Below, piece by piece: positions 27,531 to 40,238 of a stretch of 64,000 nucleotides of DNA. Source of the DNA: Pseudorasbora parva (taxonomy: Eukaryota > Chordata > Actinopteri > Cypriniformes > Gobionidae); contig NC_090178.1 of assembly GCF_024679245.1 (NCBI RefSeq), forward strand, positions 47,313,425 to 47,377,424. The letters run 5' to 3'. Position 1 is the first letter of the stretch. Every line of letters begins with the position of its first letter. Under the pieces are notes generated by a model. The model saw nothing but the letters and a program-made list of their open reading frames with translations. It did not search any database and was not told the DNA's origin. The translations under genes were made by a program, and so were the position numbers.

Positions 27531-29789
27531 GTGTTTCTCAGTTTTGGCAGTTTGATGTTATATAGGATTAGATTTTTAAAATGCATCAGTGTGCCCTCAA
27601 CTCTTTTCTCCTTTTGATTACAATACTAGGGATGCGGTTGAACTTGATTTTTAATGAAGATCCAGCTCATGTGGATAGGACATTGTGTGTTTGATCGCTT
27701 CTTTTCCCTGCGGATTCGTTTGCAAACAAAGAGACTGGATTTGCAGACTGAACGAGTTTAAAACACAATGCTGTGCCTTCTATATTGGACCCGACAGGAA
27801 ATGTGCAACATACTTATGTGAGCAAAACATGTTTTTATATGTGATTAGTATTGCACTGTTACTGATAGTTTGATATCAAACGATTAGAAATAAACATAAT
27901 TAATGATATATTACCGTGCTGTCATAGGCTGGAGTATCTTTTGTACTTGAGGTGTTGTTGGTTCATTGTCCTGTGATTCAGGATCATACTATGGGTCAAA
28001 CATATATGAGTGAATCAGGCTCAAAACCAGGGTAGACAATAGTCTGTTAATGATTCATTATGATGCTTTTTGATTGTAAAATAAAACACGCAAACATCAT
28101 AAGTTGACCTCGGACAACAGTATAAAAACAGCAAGTTCATGACCCCTTTCCTGGAGTGTTTCAATTACTTTTATACAAAAAGAAAATAATAGAAGATTTG
28201 TCTTTGATTTGTCTTGTGAAGCTGTCCAAAATATGTCAGGTCTGCATTTCTGATATTCCATCCAGACATTTGCAGATCTTCAGCATTCTCTGTTGTCTTT
28301 CTTTTTACAGCCCTCATTTCCTTTGAGTCCTCAGATTTTTGGTGGAGTTTTTTAAAATGTGTTGTAATGTCTTTAATGTGTTTTACGCCCTTCAATAACA
28401 ATTTAATGAACTACGATGACAGAAGTTGCGCTAACAATCAGTGAACCATTATATTTATTTAAATGTTGTGAATGAGATATACAGACGAGGCACATCTTTA
28501 TTATTTCGAAGAGGTGCAGTTATGTGTGTAAGGCATAATCAAAGGGATTTTGACAAGTCTAACAATAGAAACCCAGGAGACTTCTTGCCATTACGCACAC
28601 ACACAAACATGCATACATAATCACATGGCCTTCCCTGTGGATGCTCTAAGAAGCTGTTTCTCTCTCATGACAGCCTACATGTCTGCTTTTTGTAAAACTA
28701 ATAGTTAACCGCATCTTTAAAATATATTTACATTCTGGTGTGTGCGAGAGTCATCCCTTTAGAAGCTTCACAAAGACTGTCGCCTTCCTGCGTGTGTCAA
28801 TATAATGAGAATGTGAATTAAAATGGACAGCCACCTGCCCGCTGTAGTTTCCAGCATCATTATCAGTGTCTGAGCTATGGGTAAGGCCAGGAGATGTTTG
28901 TTTTGGACGGATCTCCTTCAGTGCACACGGGCCTCTTGGTGGAATATCTCACAGAGAAAACACAACTCTGGCACAATGTTTACTGAAGATATTTAAGATA
29001 AAGTCTTATTATCTTTCCTGTTTAAAGCACAGACATATTTCATATATAACAATTAGGGATGTCAAAATGAACAACAGTAATTAATCAATTATTAGATTTA
29101 GCACCATTGTTTCATCTAATACAGGTAACACATTTATATAATTTGAACTAATAACAACAGTTTCTGTTGTAAATACTGGATTTAAATACTGTTCAGAACT
29201 GAGAATCAGTTCAAACGGCTAATTATTGAAGATTTACATTGAGATTAGAATTTTTCAACAGTTTTAGAAATCTCTGAGATTAGTTGTTTTTTTCTCCTCA
29301 ACAACAAAAACCAACAGGATTTTTCCACTTGCTTTTGGATTATGGCAGAAAATAAGCTCTGTGCTAAACACAAGCTTATGATTCTTACATTTTTTGTTCA
29401 TCATGATGATCTTCACAAAAGAACAGCTTTTATCTTGAAGCCTAAATACAATCTGCAGAAGGAAAAACCAAAAACAACTCTTTTAGTCTTAATTTAAAAG
29501 CGGTATTCTGTTTGCGAACATCCCGACATTTCCCACACTGCTGAGAGTGACGTTTAGATGAATACGTGCTGCTTTCTTTTTCCTCAATAACACACAGAAC
29601 ACAAATCCAAGCGGTAAGAAAACAACAATTAAGAAAGCATCTGATCATAGCAATGTGAATATGTTTGCACCGGATCTGCAATTTAGCAGTCACGTCGTGA
29701 TTGTTTAATAGATTGTTTCAAAACAAGCAGCTTTACAGTATAAAACATGATTATTGTTTTACATTTTCTACTATAAAGCAGCTCTCCAC
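27531..29789 (+). other. grik2: Intron sequence without recognised features
   Basis: AT-rich intron. A TTAGGGATGTCAA motif near 29053 may be the edge of a decayed hAT element, but no partner end was found. Confidence 0.4.
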
Positions 29790-29990
29790 TAGGGGTGCAA
29801 TGGTTCAAATTACTCACGGTTCAGTTACAAGCAACAGCACACATAAATTCTATAAAGCAAAGAGGACTGATTCCATTAATCATAATTATATTATTACAAG
29901 ATAATAACATGTTAATAAAAATGTAATAACAATATAATTTAATATATAATACATATAGTCTCTATTTGTTGTTGTTGTTGTTGTTGTTGA
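29790..29990. mobile_element. Possible hAT fragment (TAGGGGTGCAA end)
   Basis: The motif ACTAGGGGTGCAATGGTTCA followed by CACGGTTCAG resembles the left end of a common fish hAT MITE. The inverted right end was not found. A short TTG trinucleotide run follows at 29968-29990. Confidence 0.35.
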
Positions 29991-32900
29991 AATGCAAGCC
30001 CCTGAATCGCCCTATTCTTTTGTTTTAATTGACACCATTATGTTGTACTACTAATACTCACGATATGATGAGTAGAGTTTAAATGCTGTTTAAATGTGTT
30101 CTACACAACATTAAAGCTTATTAAGGAATAATGGACCATTCACTGTAATGTAGGCTTATACTGCTTAACATTCAGCTCGGGATACTTGAAGCCTGCTTTC
30201 TTGGGCATGGATATGGACACATTTAGACATCAACTAAGAGTCTTATCTGTTCTTTTAGAGTGGAGATGTTTGTGTGGTGATTTGAAGTTGTGAATGAAGC
30301 TTGGCAAACATGGCAAGGATCCTTTTTTTTTAATTGTCAGGGAATGTCAACTGCCCGTCGTTCTTTAAGCAGCCACAATGAATTTTTCTAAGCCGACCTG
30401 GAAGTCGGCATCTTCCTAGTTCCCTTGACAACTAAAACATTTAGAATTTTCTATTTGCTTTTGGATTATTTTTGGATCAACTTTTAATTTTGAAGCCTAA
30501 ATACAATCGAAACAAGTTCAAAGCTATGAAAAGCGGTGTGGCCTATTTCTGCATATATCAATAAATCCTGCCCTCAAGTGCAAAGGGGATTGTGATTCTA
30601 TTTTAATTTTGTGCTGGTTGGGGCAGGACGCAGAGGAACTGAAATAGCAAATGGGTGATATTCCATTGCCATTACAAAATGGCAGGGTTATAAATCTTAA
30701 GACATTGTAAATGCAATTGCAAACGGACATTGCGTTTCCATTTGAAATCTGGCAGACATGTTACATACATGGAAAAAGAAAATCCAAACGCAATTGCAAA
30801 TCTCGCATTTGTGTTTCCATTATGTCCGTTATGCATGCAAAAGAAGTTTGTGAAACAAACAAAAAAGCTGTTATTTCAAAAGACATTTAGGCCGATTTAT
30901 CCCTGATTTACCCAACAACAATCAGTGAAAAATCTTGTCCATGACATTGATCTGTTACAACGTTCGGGTGTTGAGGTGCTTAGATCAAGTCTTTAACCTC
31001 GCGATCTGCTCGTGGACACAGCTCTTCTCTTTGTCAGTACAGCTGTACTAGCCAAGATGAACCTGTTAACATTATTTTTGTATGGGTTTGTCCATTCAAG
31101 TGCAAGACTTAAAAGAGAACTCACTTTACACGCTGTCTGAGACGTGGCTTTCTGTGTGCGCATTTCAGAAGACTGTGCAAGCTCTCTTTTGCGTCTCTGG
31201 CTTTACTGGATTTAGTGTAAACACATATAGCAACGTGTACCGTTCAGGTCTCACCTGCATTTTGGAAAGCCAGAATGTGTATCCATCAACAAACGTACAT
31301 TAGCCTTACTCTGTCTGTCTGTTTTACATGTTGTTATTCTCAACAAACCATATTATAGATGCGTACGAATAGTCAGAACCACGAACCACGGGTGGAGAAC
31401 GGTTCAATATTTCTTTGTTTTTACTTGCATCTGAGCTCGACGGAGTGAAAAGAAGAAATGAACCAGCAAATATTTTCATGTCAAAGAAGGCGGAGCCTCT
31501 GAGCCACACCTACCTATTACATCATTGCCATGGACCAATTGTAGCTCAGAGATGTTTAGCAGCCAGAGGTAACTTTTCCTGGAAGTTCACATTGGCAAGT
31601 TGCTTCGAGCTTCAGTGTTCGCAATTACGCCACGTTGGCCTGCACCAGTATATCAGGGCCTTAACTCGTTTCAGGGTTTGGGCCTACAAAAAAATATAAT
31701 ATACATCATCCCTGCAGCACTGAGACAGAATGGAAGAGGAAATGTCTATGTATCAGTCAACAGGCTGACATCTGTTTACTTTCACACATCCAATACATCA
31801 GTAATGTTGTGTGATTTGTGGATGTTTCTCAGTGAAAGTTGATGGATATCCCCTTTCAGTCCAGAGGCTGGATCTGAAACATATCCTTATTTTGCATGGA
31901 CATCACTCCCACAATAACATCTATTTATCAGGACCGAGCAATTTTTCTACTGTTTGTCTTAGAGTCAGAACAGATAATAAATTTGTTTCATTTTCATTAT
32001 CTTGTCATCTGTAAGAATAACATCCACAGCAGAGAATGCTTCAGGTCTGATTGTAGTGTGCCGTAAATTAATCAAAGCCTCAGAACAGATCGAGAACCAA
32101 GAGCAGATTAAAGTCGCGCAATCTGTGAACACTCCAACATGATCAAAGTATTGGACAAATCACTGCTAATCAATCCAAACAATCTCAAATCAACCCAAAT
32201 GCACAGATAGCATCACGGTGATAATCAAAGAATGAAGTAAAAATTATCTGACTTTAGTCCCTTAAAGGATTGGATGAGTTCAGTACAAAGAAGCAAGAAG
32301 CGGTCTAAGAATTGTGAAAAAAATTGACTATTATTGTTATTTTTCAATGCATATAGTCCAATTGTGAGCTCTGTTCCTAGTTGACTGCCTGCTCAACAAC
32401 AACAACAAAAAAAGGTATAACACTGATTGCAGGTTAATAAGTAATATACTCAAATGAGAATAAATATTTATTTGCTTGTTTATTACATACTTGTTTTTAT
32501 TTTTAGATAAATTAAGATTTTCCTTCTTTCTTTCTATCTCAGCCCCTATGGTTTTGCCTCATCAGCAGTCGTAGTCAACATGTGCAATCGGCTGATTTGT
32601 CAAGGGTAACTCCAGAAGATTCTGATAGGCACTTGGCAAATCACCCAGTTGATCTAAAATATCGACCGGCCACAGAAAGTCATTACACACAATAATGGCA
32701 GGCAGGACCTTGAGTGTGTGACTTAATTAGGTTTCAAATGCCATCAGATGTGTTCTCAGAGGCACAAAAGGACCCGGGTTTAAAATGGTTGAAGATCCTA
32801 TGCAATTGGCAACAATTTCTCTCGCTACTAACCTTAATATCTAAATTGATTACAGGTTTATTTGTAGTTCTACTGGAATAAGATGGAATTATTTTGTATG

Positions 32901-33746
32901 CTGAATTTTGCATGCTGTCGGCATACATTTCAGTTTTGGAGATTAGTCAGGATTAGTCATAAACAGATTTGTGTGCTTCTGTCACAATTTGTGCCATAGT
33001 AATCATGTAAAGGGGGCAAACATATGACATTTTAACCAAAAGCTATATGACTCTTCTTAAAAAGATTATATATAAAAAAATAATTTAAAAAAACATGCAT
33101 ATGCTTTGTGTGAGCAGTGTGAGCGAGAAAAGCTTGTCTGTGGGTGGTTTATTGATAATGCAGTGTGATTTTTTTTTGTAGGTATACGACTTTAAGGACA
33201 AACACTTTTACGTCATTTGAAGGTCATAAAATTGATAGAATATTTATTTATTTATTTTTACAATTTATAATGCGTATAATTATCAACCCTCTGGTGCGCC
33301 TCATGTTGTGGTCAAACATGTCAGATTTTTTTCTTTTTCTTTTTTCCAGTGTAATCAATGTGTATACATTTGTTGTTTATGATGTTTGTATTTAATATTT
33401 TGTATTTAAGGGATTTTATGGTACTAAATTCTATTCTAAATTCTAAATTCATTGAGCATCGACCTGGTAATTAAATTTCCAGCTTAAACTGCAATAAATC
33501 TTGAATGCTTTGGTCTCTTTTTAAAGAAGACACATGGCAGAATATATATAAAAAGTTAACTTTTAAAAAAGTTATAGAAGTTTGTTTATTGTTATGAAAA
33601 ATGCACATAAATAAAAATGTTTATAAAATATATATTTCCCAAAATATTTTTCCAATACGCTAAAGCGTGCAGAAATCAACACTATAATTCTAAACAAAAT
33701 GTGTTCCAAATTATTATTATTTTAGTTTTTTTTCTCAAATCATGAC
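29991..33746 (+). other. grik2: Intron sequence; minor repeats only
   Basis: A segment near 30690-30850 contains inverted GCAATTGCAAA / CATTTGTGTTTCCATT motifs resembling a decayed interspersed repeat. No exon is supported; ORFs of about 60-95 codons have no recognisable features. Confidence 0.4.
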
Positions 33747-33748
33747 AT

Positions 33749-33779
<31 letters not shown>

Positions 33780-33848
33780 TTCATTCATTCATTCATTCAT
33801 TTATTTATTTATTTATTTATTTATTTATGTTTGTTTGTTTGTTTGTTT
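33747..33848. repeat. Tetranucleotide microsatellite (ATTT)n(ATTC)n(ATTT)n(GTTT)n
   Basis: Consecutive blocks of ATTT, CATT and GTTT units form one compound microsatellite about 430 bp upstream of the next exon. Confidence 0.95.
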
Positions 33849-34274
33849 TCAAATAGTAACTGTCAAAACCTTTACCAAGTTTCACATCATTACGATGAAG
33901 TGAAAAAATAAATAAATGAAATTGTTAAAAATGAGCAGTGGGTTAAAAAGGTATTTCTCCGCAAATGTTATGGCAATTGCACTTCCAACTTTTAGATTTC
34001 TTAAGTACATACGTAACAGATCTTACATTTTAGAAGTTTATCAATTATTTGATATTGTGTTGATTCAGTGTCTAAGAAAACCAAAGAGTTTCTTATTTTA
34101 GATTTAGGAATATATAGTTTGGTACCTGCGTTTGCATTATTGTTGCTGTTGCCTTTGTTGTTGATGATTCAAACTCAAATATCATCTACTGTTTATCCCA
34201 ATTGTCTTTGTGAATTGCATTTGTCGAAATAAAATGTAATAAAAGTCTGAAAATGATTTTGACTTCTCTCCCAG

Positions 34275-34500
34275 AAAACAAAGATCTCCACGTATGATAA
34301 GATGTGGGAGTTCATGAGCAGTCGAAGGCATTCGGTCATGGTGAAGAGCATCGAGGAAGGGATTGAACGCGTGCTCACCTCAGATTATGCCTTCCTGATG
34401 GAGTCCACCACCATCGAATTCGTCACCCAGCGCAACTGCAACCTCACACAGATCGGTGGCCTCATAGACTCCAAGGCCTACGGGGTTGGCACGCCAATGG
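34275..34500 (+). CDS. grik2: grik2 exon: S2 ligand-binding segment (226 bp)
   Basis: The frame begins [20 protein letters not shown] and ends [15 protein letters not shown]. It contains [20 protein letters not shown], whose first Glu (MEST) corresponds to the agonist-coordinating glutamate usually numbered E738, plus the conserved NCNLTQIGG. The acceptor AG is at 34273-34274 and the donor GTAAGG at 34501; entry phase is 0 and exit phase 1, matching its neighbours. Compared with mammalian GluK2 from memory there are several changes: KTK for KSK, MWEF for [19 protein letters not shown] for RRQSVLVKSNEEGIQ, and DSKAYG for [15 protein letters not shown], not STSIEYVTQ, supports GluK2 over GluK1. 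The exon is intact. Confidence 0.95.
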
Positions 34501-34776
34501 GTAAGGATTAGCAACATTAGTTTTATTTGAATACCTTTTCACATTTACCTAACAATGCATCCTTATTGTATGTTTAAAGCTGTTTCATGGTGCTCAGCTC
34601 ATGCTGAATGCGTACAATTATTTTAACTGAAGTCAATTTTTCAAGTACTTTTTTATTAATCGGTATGTAGGCATGTAATTGGGTGAGTCTCAATAATTAG
34701 TCTTAATAAGTCTCAAACCCCAGGCTCGGCTCGAGCTCAAAGCTTCAACCCCATATAATGATACTATATAAAGGCA

Positions 34777-36314
34777 GACTTTGGACTGCAGTCATACCTT
34801 TTCCATTAAGGGACAATATGGAGATTTTCAGGTGCATTATTTACACTTATAAAGGCAAAGTTTTTATAACCTTAGTGAATCCATGTGTCATGTTTTATGT
34901 CAAATTCTTAAAATTCACTAATTTAAATGTAAATGTATGGTAGGCAATCTTTTTTATAAACACTTTTTGTTATGGTTGAAACTCTCTTCACATCCTGAGC
35001 AATCCATGATAGAAGTGGTTTATTTATTAAAAAGGACATCTTCTGTGGAATACTCAGGACCAAGAAATGTTGGATAAAATCAATGCCATGTTTGCAATTG
35101 TAACGAACACGTCCACTGGAGGCAATTGTGCAGAACCTACGTTCATTTTATTGAAAAGGATCCGAAACATGAAACAAAGACTTGACACATGAACAGACTT
35201 GACTATGAACACTCACCACCAACAGGTTACAACATCAAAACCAGACCAAGACACATGGCAAACCTGAGGGCTTAAATACACAAGGACTAATGACTAGACA
35301 ATGGACACATGTGAACAATGATTAAACTATGAACCAAGGACAACATGACACAAGAACACATGAGGACATGACAAACCAGGACACAAGAGAGTGAACATGT
35401 GCTGTGTTACAATCCACTTTTAGACACTCACTTGCCCCGCTGCCATTTTGAAGGGCATTTTACTTTGTGAAGTGGATGAGGGATATGGACAGACCCGCGC
35501 TCCCTTGATTTTGACTGATTTTGTACACTTCAGGCAGCTTCAAATACTGCAATGCAACACGATTGTGACGCCACTGCATATTTTGTTTAATTTACCCCAC
35601 CTCAAACAACTGATATTTTAATTATTTTTAAAACACTATGCATGTTTGGCCAATCATTATTGCATAACACATATAGATTTAAACTAAAATACAATTCCTG
35701 ATATTACATGAACAATTACAGAATAATAAAAATAAAGCATATTTGTTACCTTTTGGAGATGTTTTATACCATCATCACAGACCTCGTCAGAGCTCATTTC
35801 CCAGTACATTTAGCATCTGGCTCATATTCGCCATCACAGACATAGTCTCAAAACTATCATTTTCAAAATCAATATTTTGATCGCTGATAGCTTCTGCATA
35901 AGATCCATCATCAAGTGACAGTAACACTAATATATTTGATTGTGTTCAGTACTTGCTCACTATAACATCGCTGAGCCATTTAATTAAATGTTGCTGACGC
36001 TGCCTATTCTTTTATTATTTTTTTCCTGCAGTAAATGTGAAATTTCACTAGTCACTTCATAAGTGTGTATCAGATATTGCCACTTTGTGCAATAAAGGTG
36101 CATTGCACTTATTCAGTCATCAAAGATTCAATCAATGTTGTACAGAAGAAAATATTATTTTAATTTTTTTGTGGAAAAATTCATTCTTTTATAATTGTAT
36201 TATTTTTTTCTTGTTATATTGTTTATAATTAATTCAATGAGGAATCCTAAGAGGGTAGTGAATGCACCCATATCTCATCCCAGGGGTACGTGACCCCCTG
36301 TTTAAGAACTACTG
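34777..36314. mobile_element. Decayed hAT (Charlie-like) remnant, relative of 1570-2582
   Basis: GGACTGCAGTCATACCTTTT and TTTCCATTAAGGGACAA with AGGTGCATTATTTACAC and TATAAAGGCAAAG (34778-34862) align with 1648-1737 of the element at 1570. The right end (GTTTAAGAACTACTG, to 36314) resembles the inverted Charlie terminus CAGTGGTTCTTAAAC. The left terminus is missing and other repeats have inserted, so continuity over the whole span is an inference. Confidence 0.4.
35095..35415. repeat. Interspersed repeat, unclassified
   Basis: A/C-rich segment (CTTAAATACACAAGGACTAA, then ACACAAGAACACATGAGGAC) of a type I recognise as a common fish repeat with a CTGGAGG edge. Similar in style to 7360-7765. 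Class and termini are not determined. Confidence 0.35.
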
Positions 36315-37995
36315 CTCTAATGCAACAGCGGCTCTGCTAGTGTCAATCAATATCTCAAACAATGATTGAATTGATGCTGCAGATACTGCCCTAATCAATA
36401 ATCAGTCACAGCTATTTGCCCAGTGCTGAACACATTTACATAATCAAATCAAAACCATTTCTATTTTGCCAAAATACCTATTCTCATCAGTATTACCTTC
36501 CAAAATAAAAATATTAGTCATACACCTCAACAAAAACATGAATCACTGAACAGCCTGATTGAAATGAGAGACACAGCCATTTATCAACACATCTCTGCCA
36601 TGCAGAAGTGTATTCTCCTCAAAGTGTGTTTCTCTCAGACTGCAGCGTTGACTCAAATCTTCATTTCATTTTGATTAATGACTGTCTGGCTCTGTCGGTG
36701 AAGGTGAAGCGGTTGAGGTTAGCGTCTCTGAACGCCGCTCAGCGGTTCAGTGAATGTGCAGAAATGCGGACCCTGAGGCAAACGTGCATGAAATAGACGA
36801 ATGGATGCGATAAATAAATGAAAAGAGAAACTGTGAGGCGTTTCCCCTCCTGTGCATAAGATTATCAGTCTCAGTAGCAGATTGTTTTAATCCGGTTATA
36901 CATGCGGCTGCGGGCTGTGTCAGCAGCAGAAATGTGGAAGAAAAAACGGTAAGACTCGAGTCCAAAAACAACCATAGCACAAGTCTTACAGCAGTACATG
37001 ATACTGCTGTAAGACATCTCCACACAATGACCCTAAAACTCTTTCCTTATCATGCGTTTGTAGAAAGAAATTATGGTTTCTATGATTGTCCTTTATAGCA
37101 AGTACCGCATTTCCATTAAGACAAATATTAAACATATATATTTTTCTTTTGTATTTATTAGTTTGTGAGACAGGAATCTGAAGCTCATGGTTGCAGAATA
37201 ACATGAACCTCAAAGCTACACATGCAACCAATGACCTCTGCATGTGATTGTATCGGATATAAAACAGCATGACCCATTACTTGCAGAATTGCTTTGAAAG
37301 GACTAAAAAAAACAAGAATGGAAAAGGCACCTTAATGTGAGGATCAAAGGCCTTTCGGTCACCTCTGAAGCCAGACTCCTCTACCTCAGGTACCATGTCA
37401 ATCAGCCAGATGAACAAAAACCACAAGCTTTATTTCACTCATTCACTGTGCTGATGTATTGAGTTCAGTATGTTGCAGCGTTGTGGGTCTAATATGTTCA
37501 ATGGTGTTGTAGTCTAGACCTCCTAAACCAAGACCAAGGCAGGGTGAGACAGAGTTAAGACCAGATTTGTATTCATATGAAAGATCCACATTTACTGCCA
37601 AAGAAATGTTTCATATTTAATCAATAAATACTAGTAGAATAGCATTGGCTGTTGCCCATCAAATGAAGTCACTAACAACAAGTCAGAAAATCATTAATTC
37701 AACTGATTCAAAAGCAGCTGATTCATTCAGTAGTGAATCACTGTTGTGTGCTGCAAGGAAATGCACAACACTTCTGCCGTGTAATATGTTTTTTTATTTA
37801 TTTATTTATTTTTACTATTTTCATGGCCAAAATGGAGCGGAAACATGTTATTAATATTGTGTCTAAAAAATAAGTCAATTATTACCTTCTTGTTTATTGG
37901 TCATTTGGATACAATCAATATGATGTTTGCAATTGTGCCATGTTCATGAAAGCAACTCTCTTGCTCTTGTGATATTGTTTAATTATATCATATGC
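36315..37995 (+). other. grik2: Intron sequence without recognised features
   Basis: No exon, RNA gene or complete mobile element was recognised. Confidence 0.5.
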
Positions 37996-38061
37996 GATCC
38001 TGAACCACATTACCAGTCATAAGTCATAGCTATTGTATGAGTCAAAATGATCGATTTTTCT

Positions 38062-38160
<99 letters not shown>

Positions 38161-38760
38161 ACCTTAAACTCATTTCAATACTTGTATAAAAGTTACAAAG
38201 CTGCTGTCACTTTAAGGCTGAATGCACAGATCCTATACTCTGATACACAGCCGATATTCTCCCAACTTTTTACTCTTATCTTTCTCTCAGACATTTATTT
38301 TTTGGAACAGTTTATGAGACATACATCAAGTGTATGCTAACTAAACTAATCTTTAATCTTTTCAGAAAACTAAAACATACTTTCCAAGTATGGCCATAGG
38401 TGCACACACTGTGCAGAGGAATCGTCTATAAACTGAACAGTGTTCAAAAAATGTTGGGAAACTTCACATGACCCTACAAGAGTGATTACTGATAGGCTCT
38501 CTGCAAAAAAATAAAAACTTCAAAAATCCTTATAATCTTATAATTTTGTGAAATGTATACAACATCTAAAACAACGGAACAAATAAAATTTCCATGGAAG
38601 TATGGTTTGCTAGGATATGACTGGATAGGATTAGGATTAGGATTAGAGGTTAGGGTATTTGGCCGAGATACAAATAATTGAAAATCTGGAATCTGAGGGT
38701 GTGGCTATTGCCACAAATATACCCATGCGACTTATGACTGGTTTTGTGGTCCAGGGTCAC
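37996..38760. mobile_element. Inverted-terminus DNA element containing a GA microsatellite
   Basis: The left end GATCCTGAACCACATTACCA followed by GTCATAAGTC is matched on the opposite strand at the right end (GTGACCCTGGACCACAAAAC, CAGTCATAAGTC). The inverted repeat is about 30 bp with a few mismatches. This terminus is abundant in zebrafish-type genomes. The interior includes ATTAGGATTAGGATTAGAGG and GAGATACAAATAATTGAAAA, and a long GA tract. It is non-coding. Confidence 0.75.
38069..38158. repeat. (GA)n microsatellite
   Basis: About 44 GA units, preceded by a short GT run, inside the element at 37996-38760. Confidence 0.98.
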
Positions 38761-39775
38761 AAATCTCATTTAGGGCCAGGAATGTGCATGGGGAATTTTA
38801 ACACACAGATGTGTTTTGGAAAGGATGTACAAATTGTAGTTGCATTGATTGTGTTAGGGGTCAAACTGACCCCAATTTGTTTTCATCTAATTTGCCCATA
38901 TTCAACTGTTTAAAAAAAAAAAAACAGGAATGTCTCAACCCTTATTCCCCGAAGGAGGGAACGGAGATGCCACGTCGGAGTACCAATGAATAGGACGTGC
39001 CACGTAGCACAGGTATACATGAGGCACAGTTGCTTGCATCAAATTAGTCTTTTGCTGAGGAGCCGAGTAGGTGAATTGGCACCCCAGCAGGGTACAGAGG
39101 ACATGGTGACGGGACATGGCGTCTCTATTCCCTCCTTCAGGGAAAGAGGTTACATACGTATCCTCGTATGTATCACAGGTTACATACGTAACTGAGACGT
39201 TCTCATTCAGTTGGTCACTCTCTACGCCACGTCGGAGTAACGATGAATAGGAATCCCTACCAAAGCGCCATGGCCTGTGCCCCCCTCCAGTGCCCTGTGT
39301 GAGCCTCCTAAACTCTCTTACCTGATAAGACAGGGCTCACAAAGAGAAGTCCTTCACTGATGTTCTGCAAGACCTGCTCAGTGACTATTGGATAACACTG
39401 GGAAGCGTGCCCTAATAAGAGGCCACTGAGGAATCACATCATACTGAGAGGAGTTATGTGGAGACAGAGCTGAGCTGTAGCTCGCTGCCATGAGGGGGCT
39501 CCATCCCTAAGAAGGGGTGGCTCTCCAAAGGGAAAGACACTTCCGGGAGGAGCAACCGTAGAAAAATATGTGGGATCCCCGCAGGGTCGCTCACATGCCC
39601 CAAGCCAAATACCGGTTCTCAAGTATTCAGCAGTAGGATGCCTGATGCCGGACACTCTGCCACATCCGGCACAGAGGGCGGTGGAGGATTCACAGAGTTA
39701 CATCTCTGGAGAATGTAAGCGCCAAGGCGCAGCAAGCCGACAGGAGCTGGGCCTCTCAGTGCTTCTACCCGTTTG

Positions 39776-40238
39776 AGGTGAGAACACAGGAGGAGACCGG
39801 TTCCACACGTAGGCTATAGAACCTAGCGAACGTGTTGGGTGTCGCCCAGCCCGCAGCTCTACAAATGTCTGACAGTGAGGCACCACGGGCCAGCGCCCAG
39901 CAGGATGCAACACTTCTAGTAGATCGGCTCGTGCCTTGAGAGGACAGGGCACACCTTGTGCTTGGTAAGCCAAGGTGATGGCATCCACTATCCAGTGGGC
40001 CAAGCTCTGCTTTGAGACAGCATTTCCCTTCTGCTGGCCTCCATGACAGATAAAGAGCAGATCTGAGGCCCTGAAGCTTTGAGTTCTGTCCACGTAGATC
40101 CACAGAGTAGACAGGACAAAGCAAAGCCAGGGCTGGGTCTGCCTCCTCCAGGGGCAGCGTTTGCAGGTTCACCACCTGGTCCCTGAAGGGAGTGGTGGGA
40201 ACCTTGGGCACGTAGCCAGGCTGGGCTCTCAGTACCAC
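39776..40238 (-). pseudogene. DIRS tyrosine recombinase, C-terminal part, frameshifted
   Basis: Two overlapping minus-strand frames together give the tyrosine-recombinase C terminus. One begins PGYVPKVPTTPFRDQVVNLQ. The other holds the middle (LAHWIVDAITLAYQAQGVPC). The first frame then resumes with SRSTRSVASCWALARGASL (the conserved Arg region) and TPNTFARFYSLRV (the catalytic Tyr in RFYS). At least two frameshifts separate these blocks. The His normally preceding STR appears to be lost. The N-terminal half of the recombinase is missing, so it sits almost directly behind the RNase H frame. It is non-functional. Confidence 0.75.
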
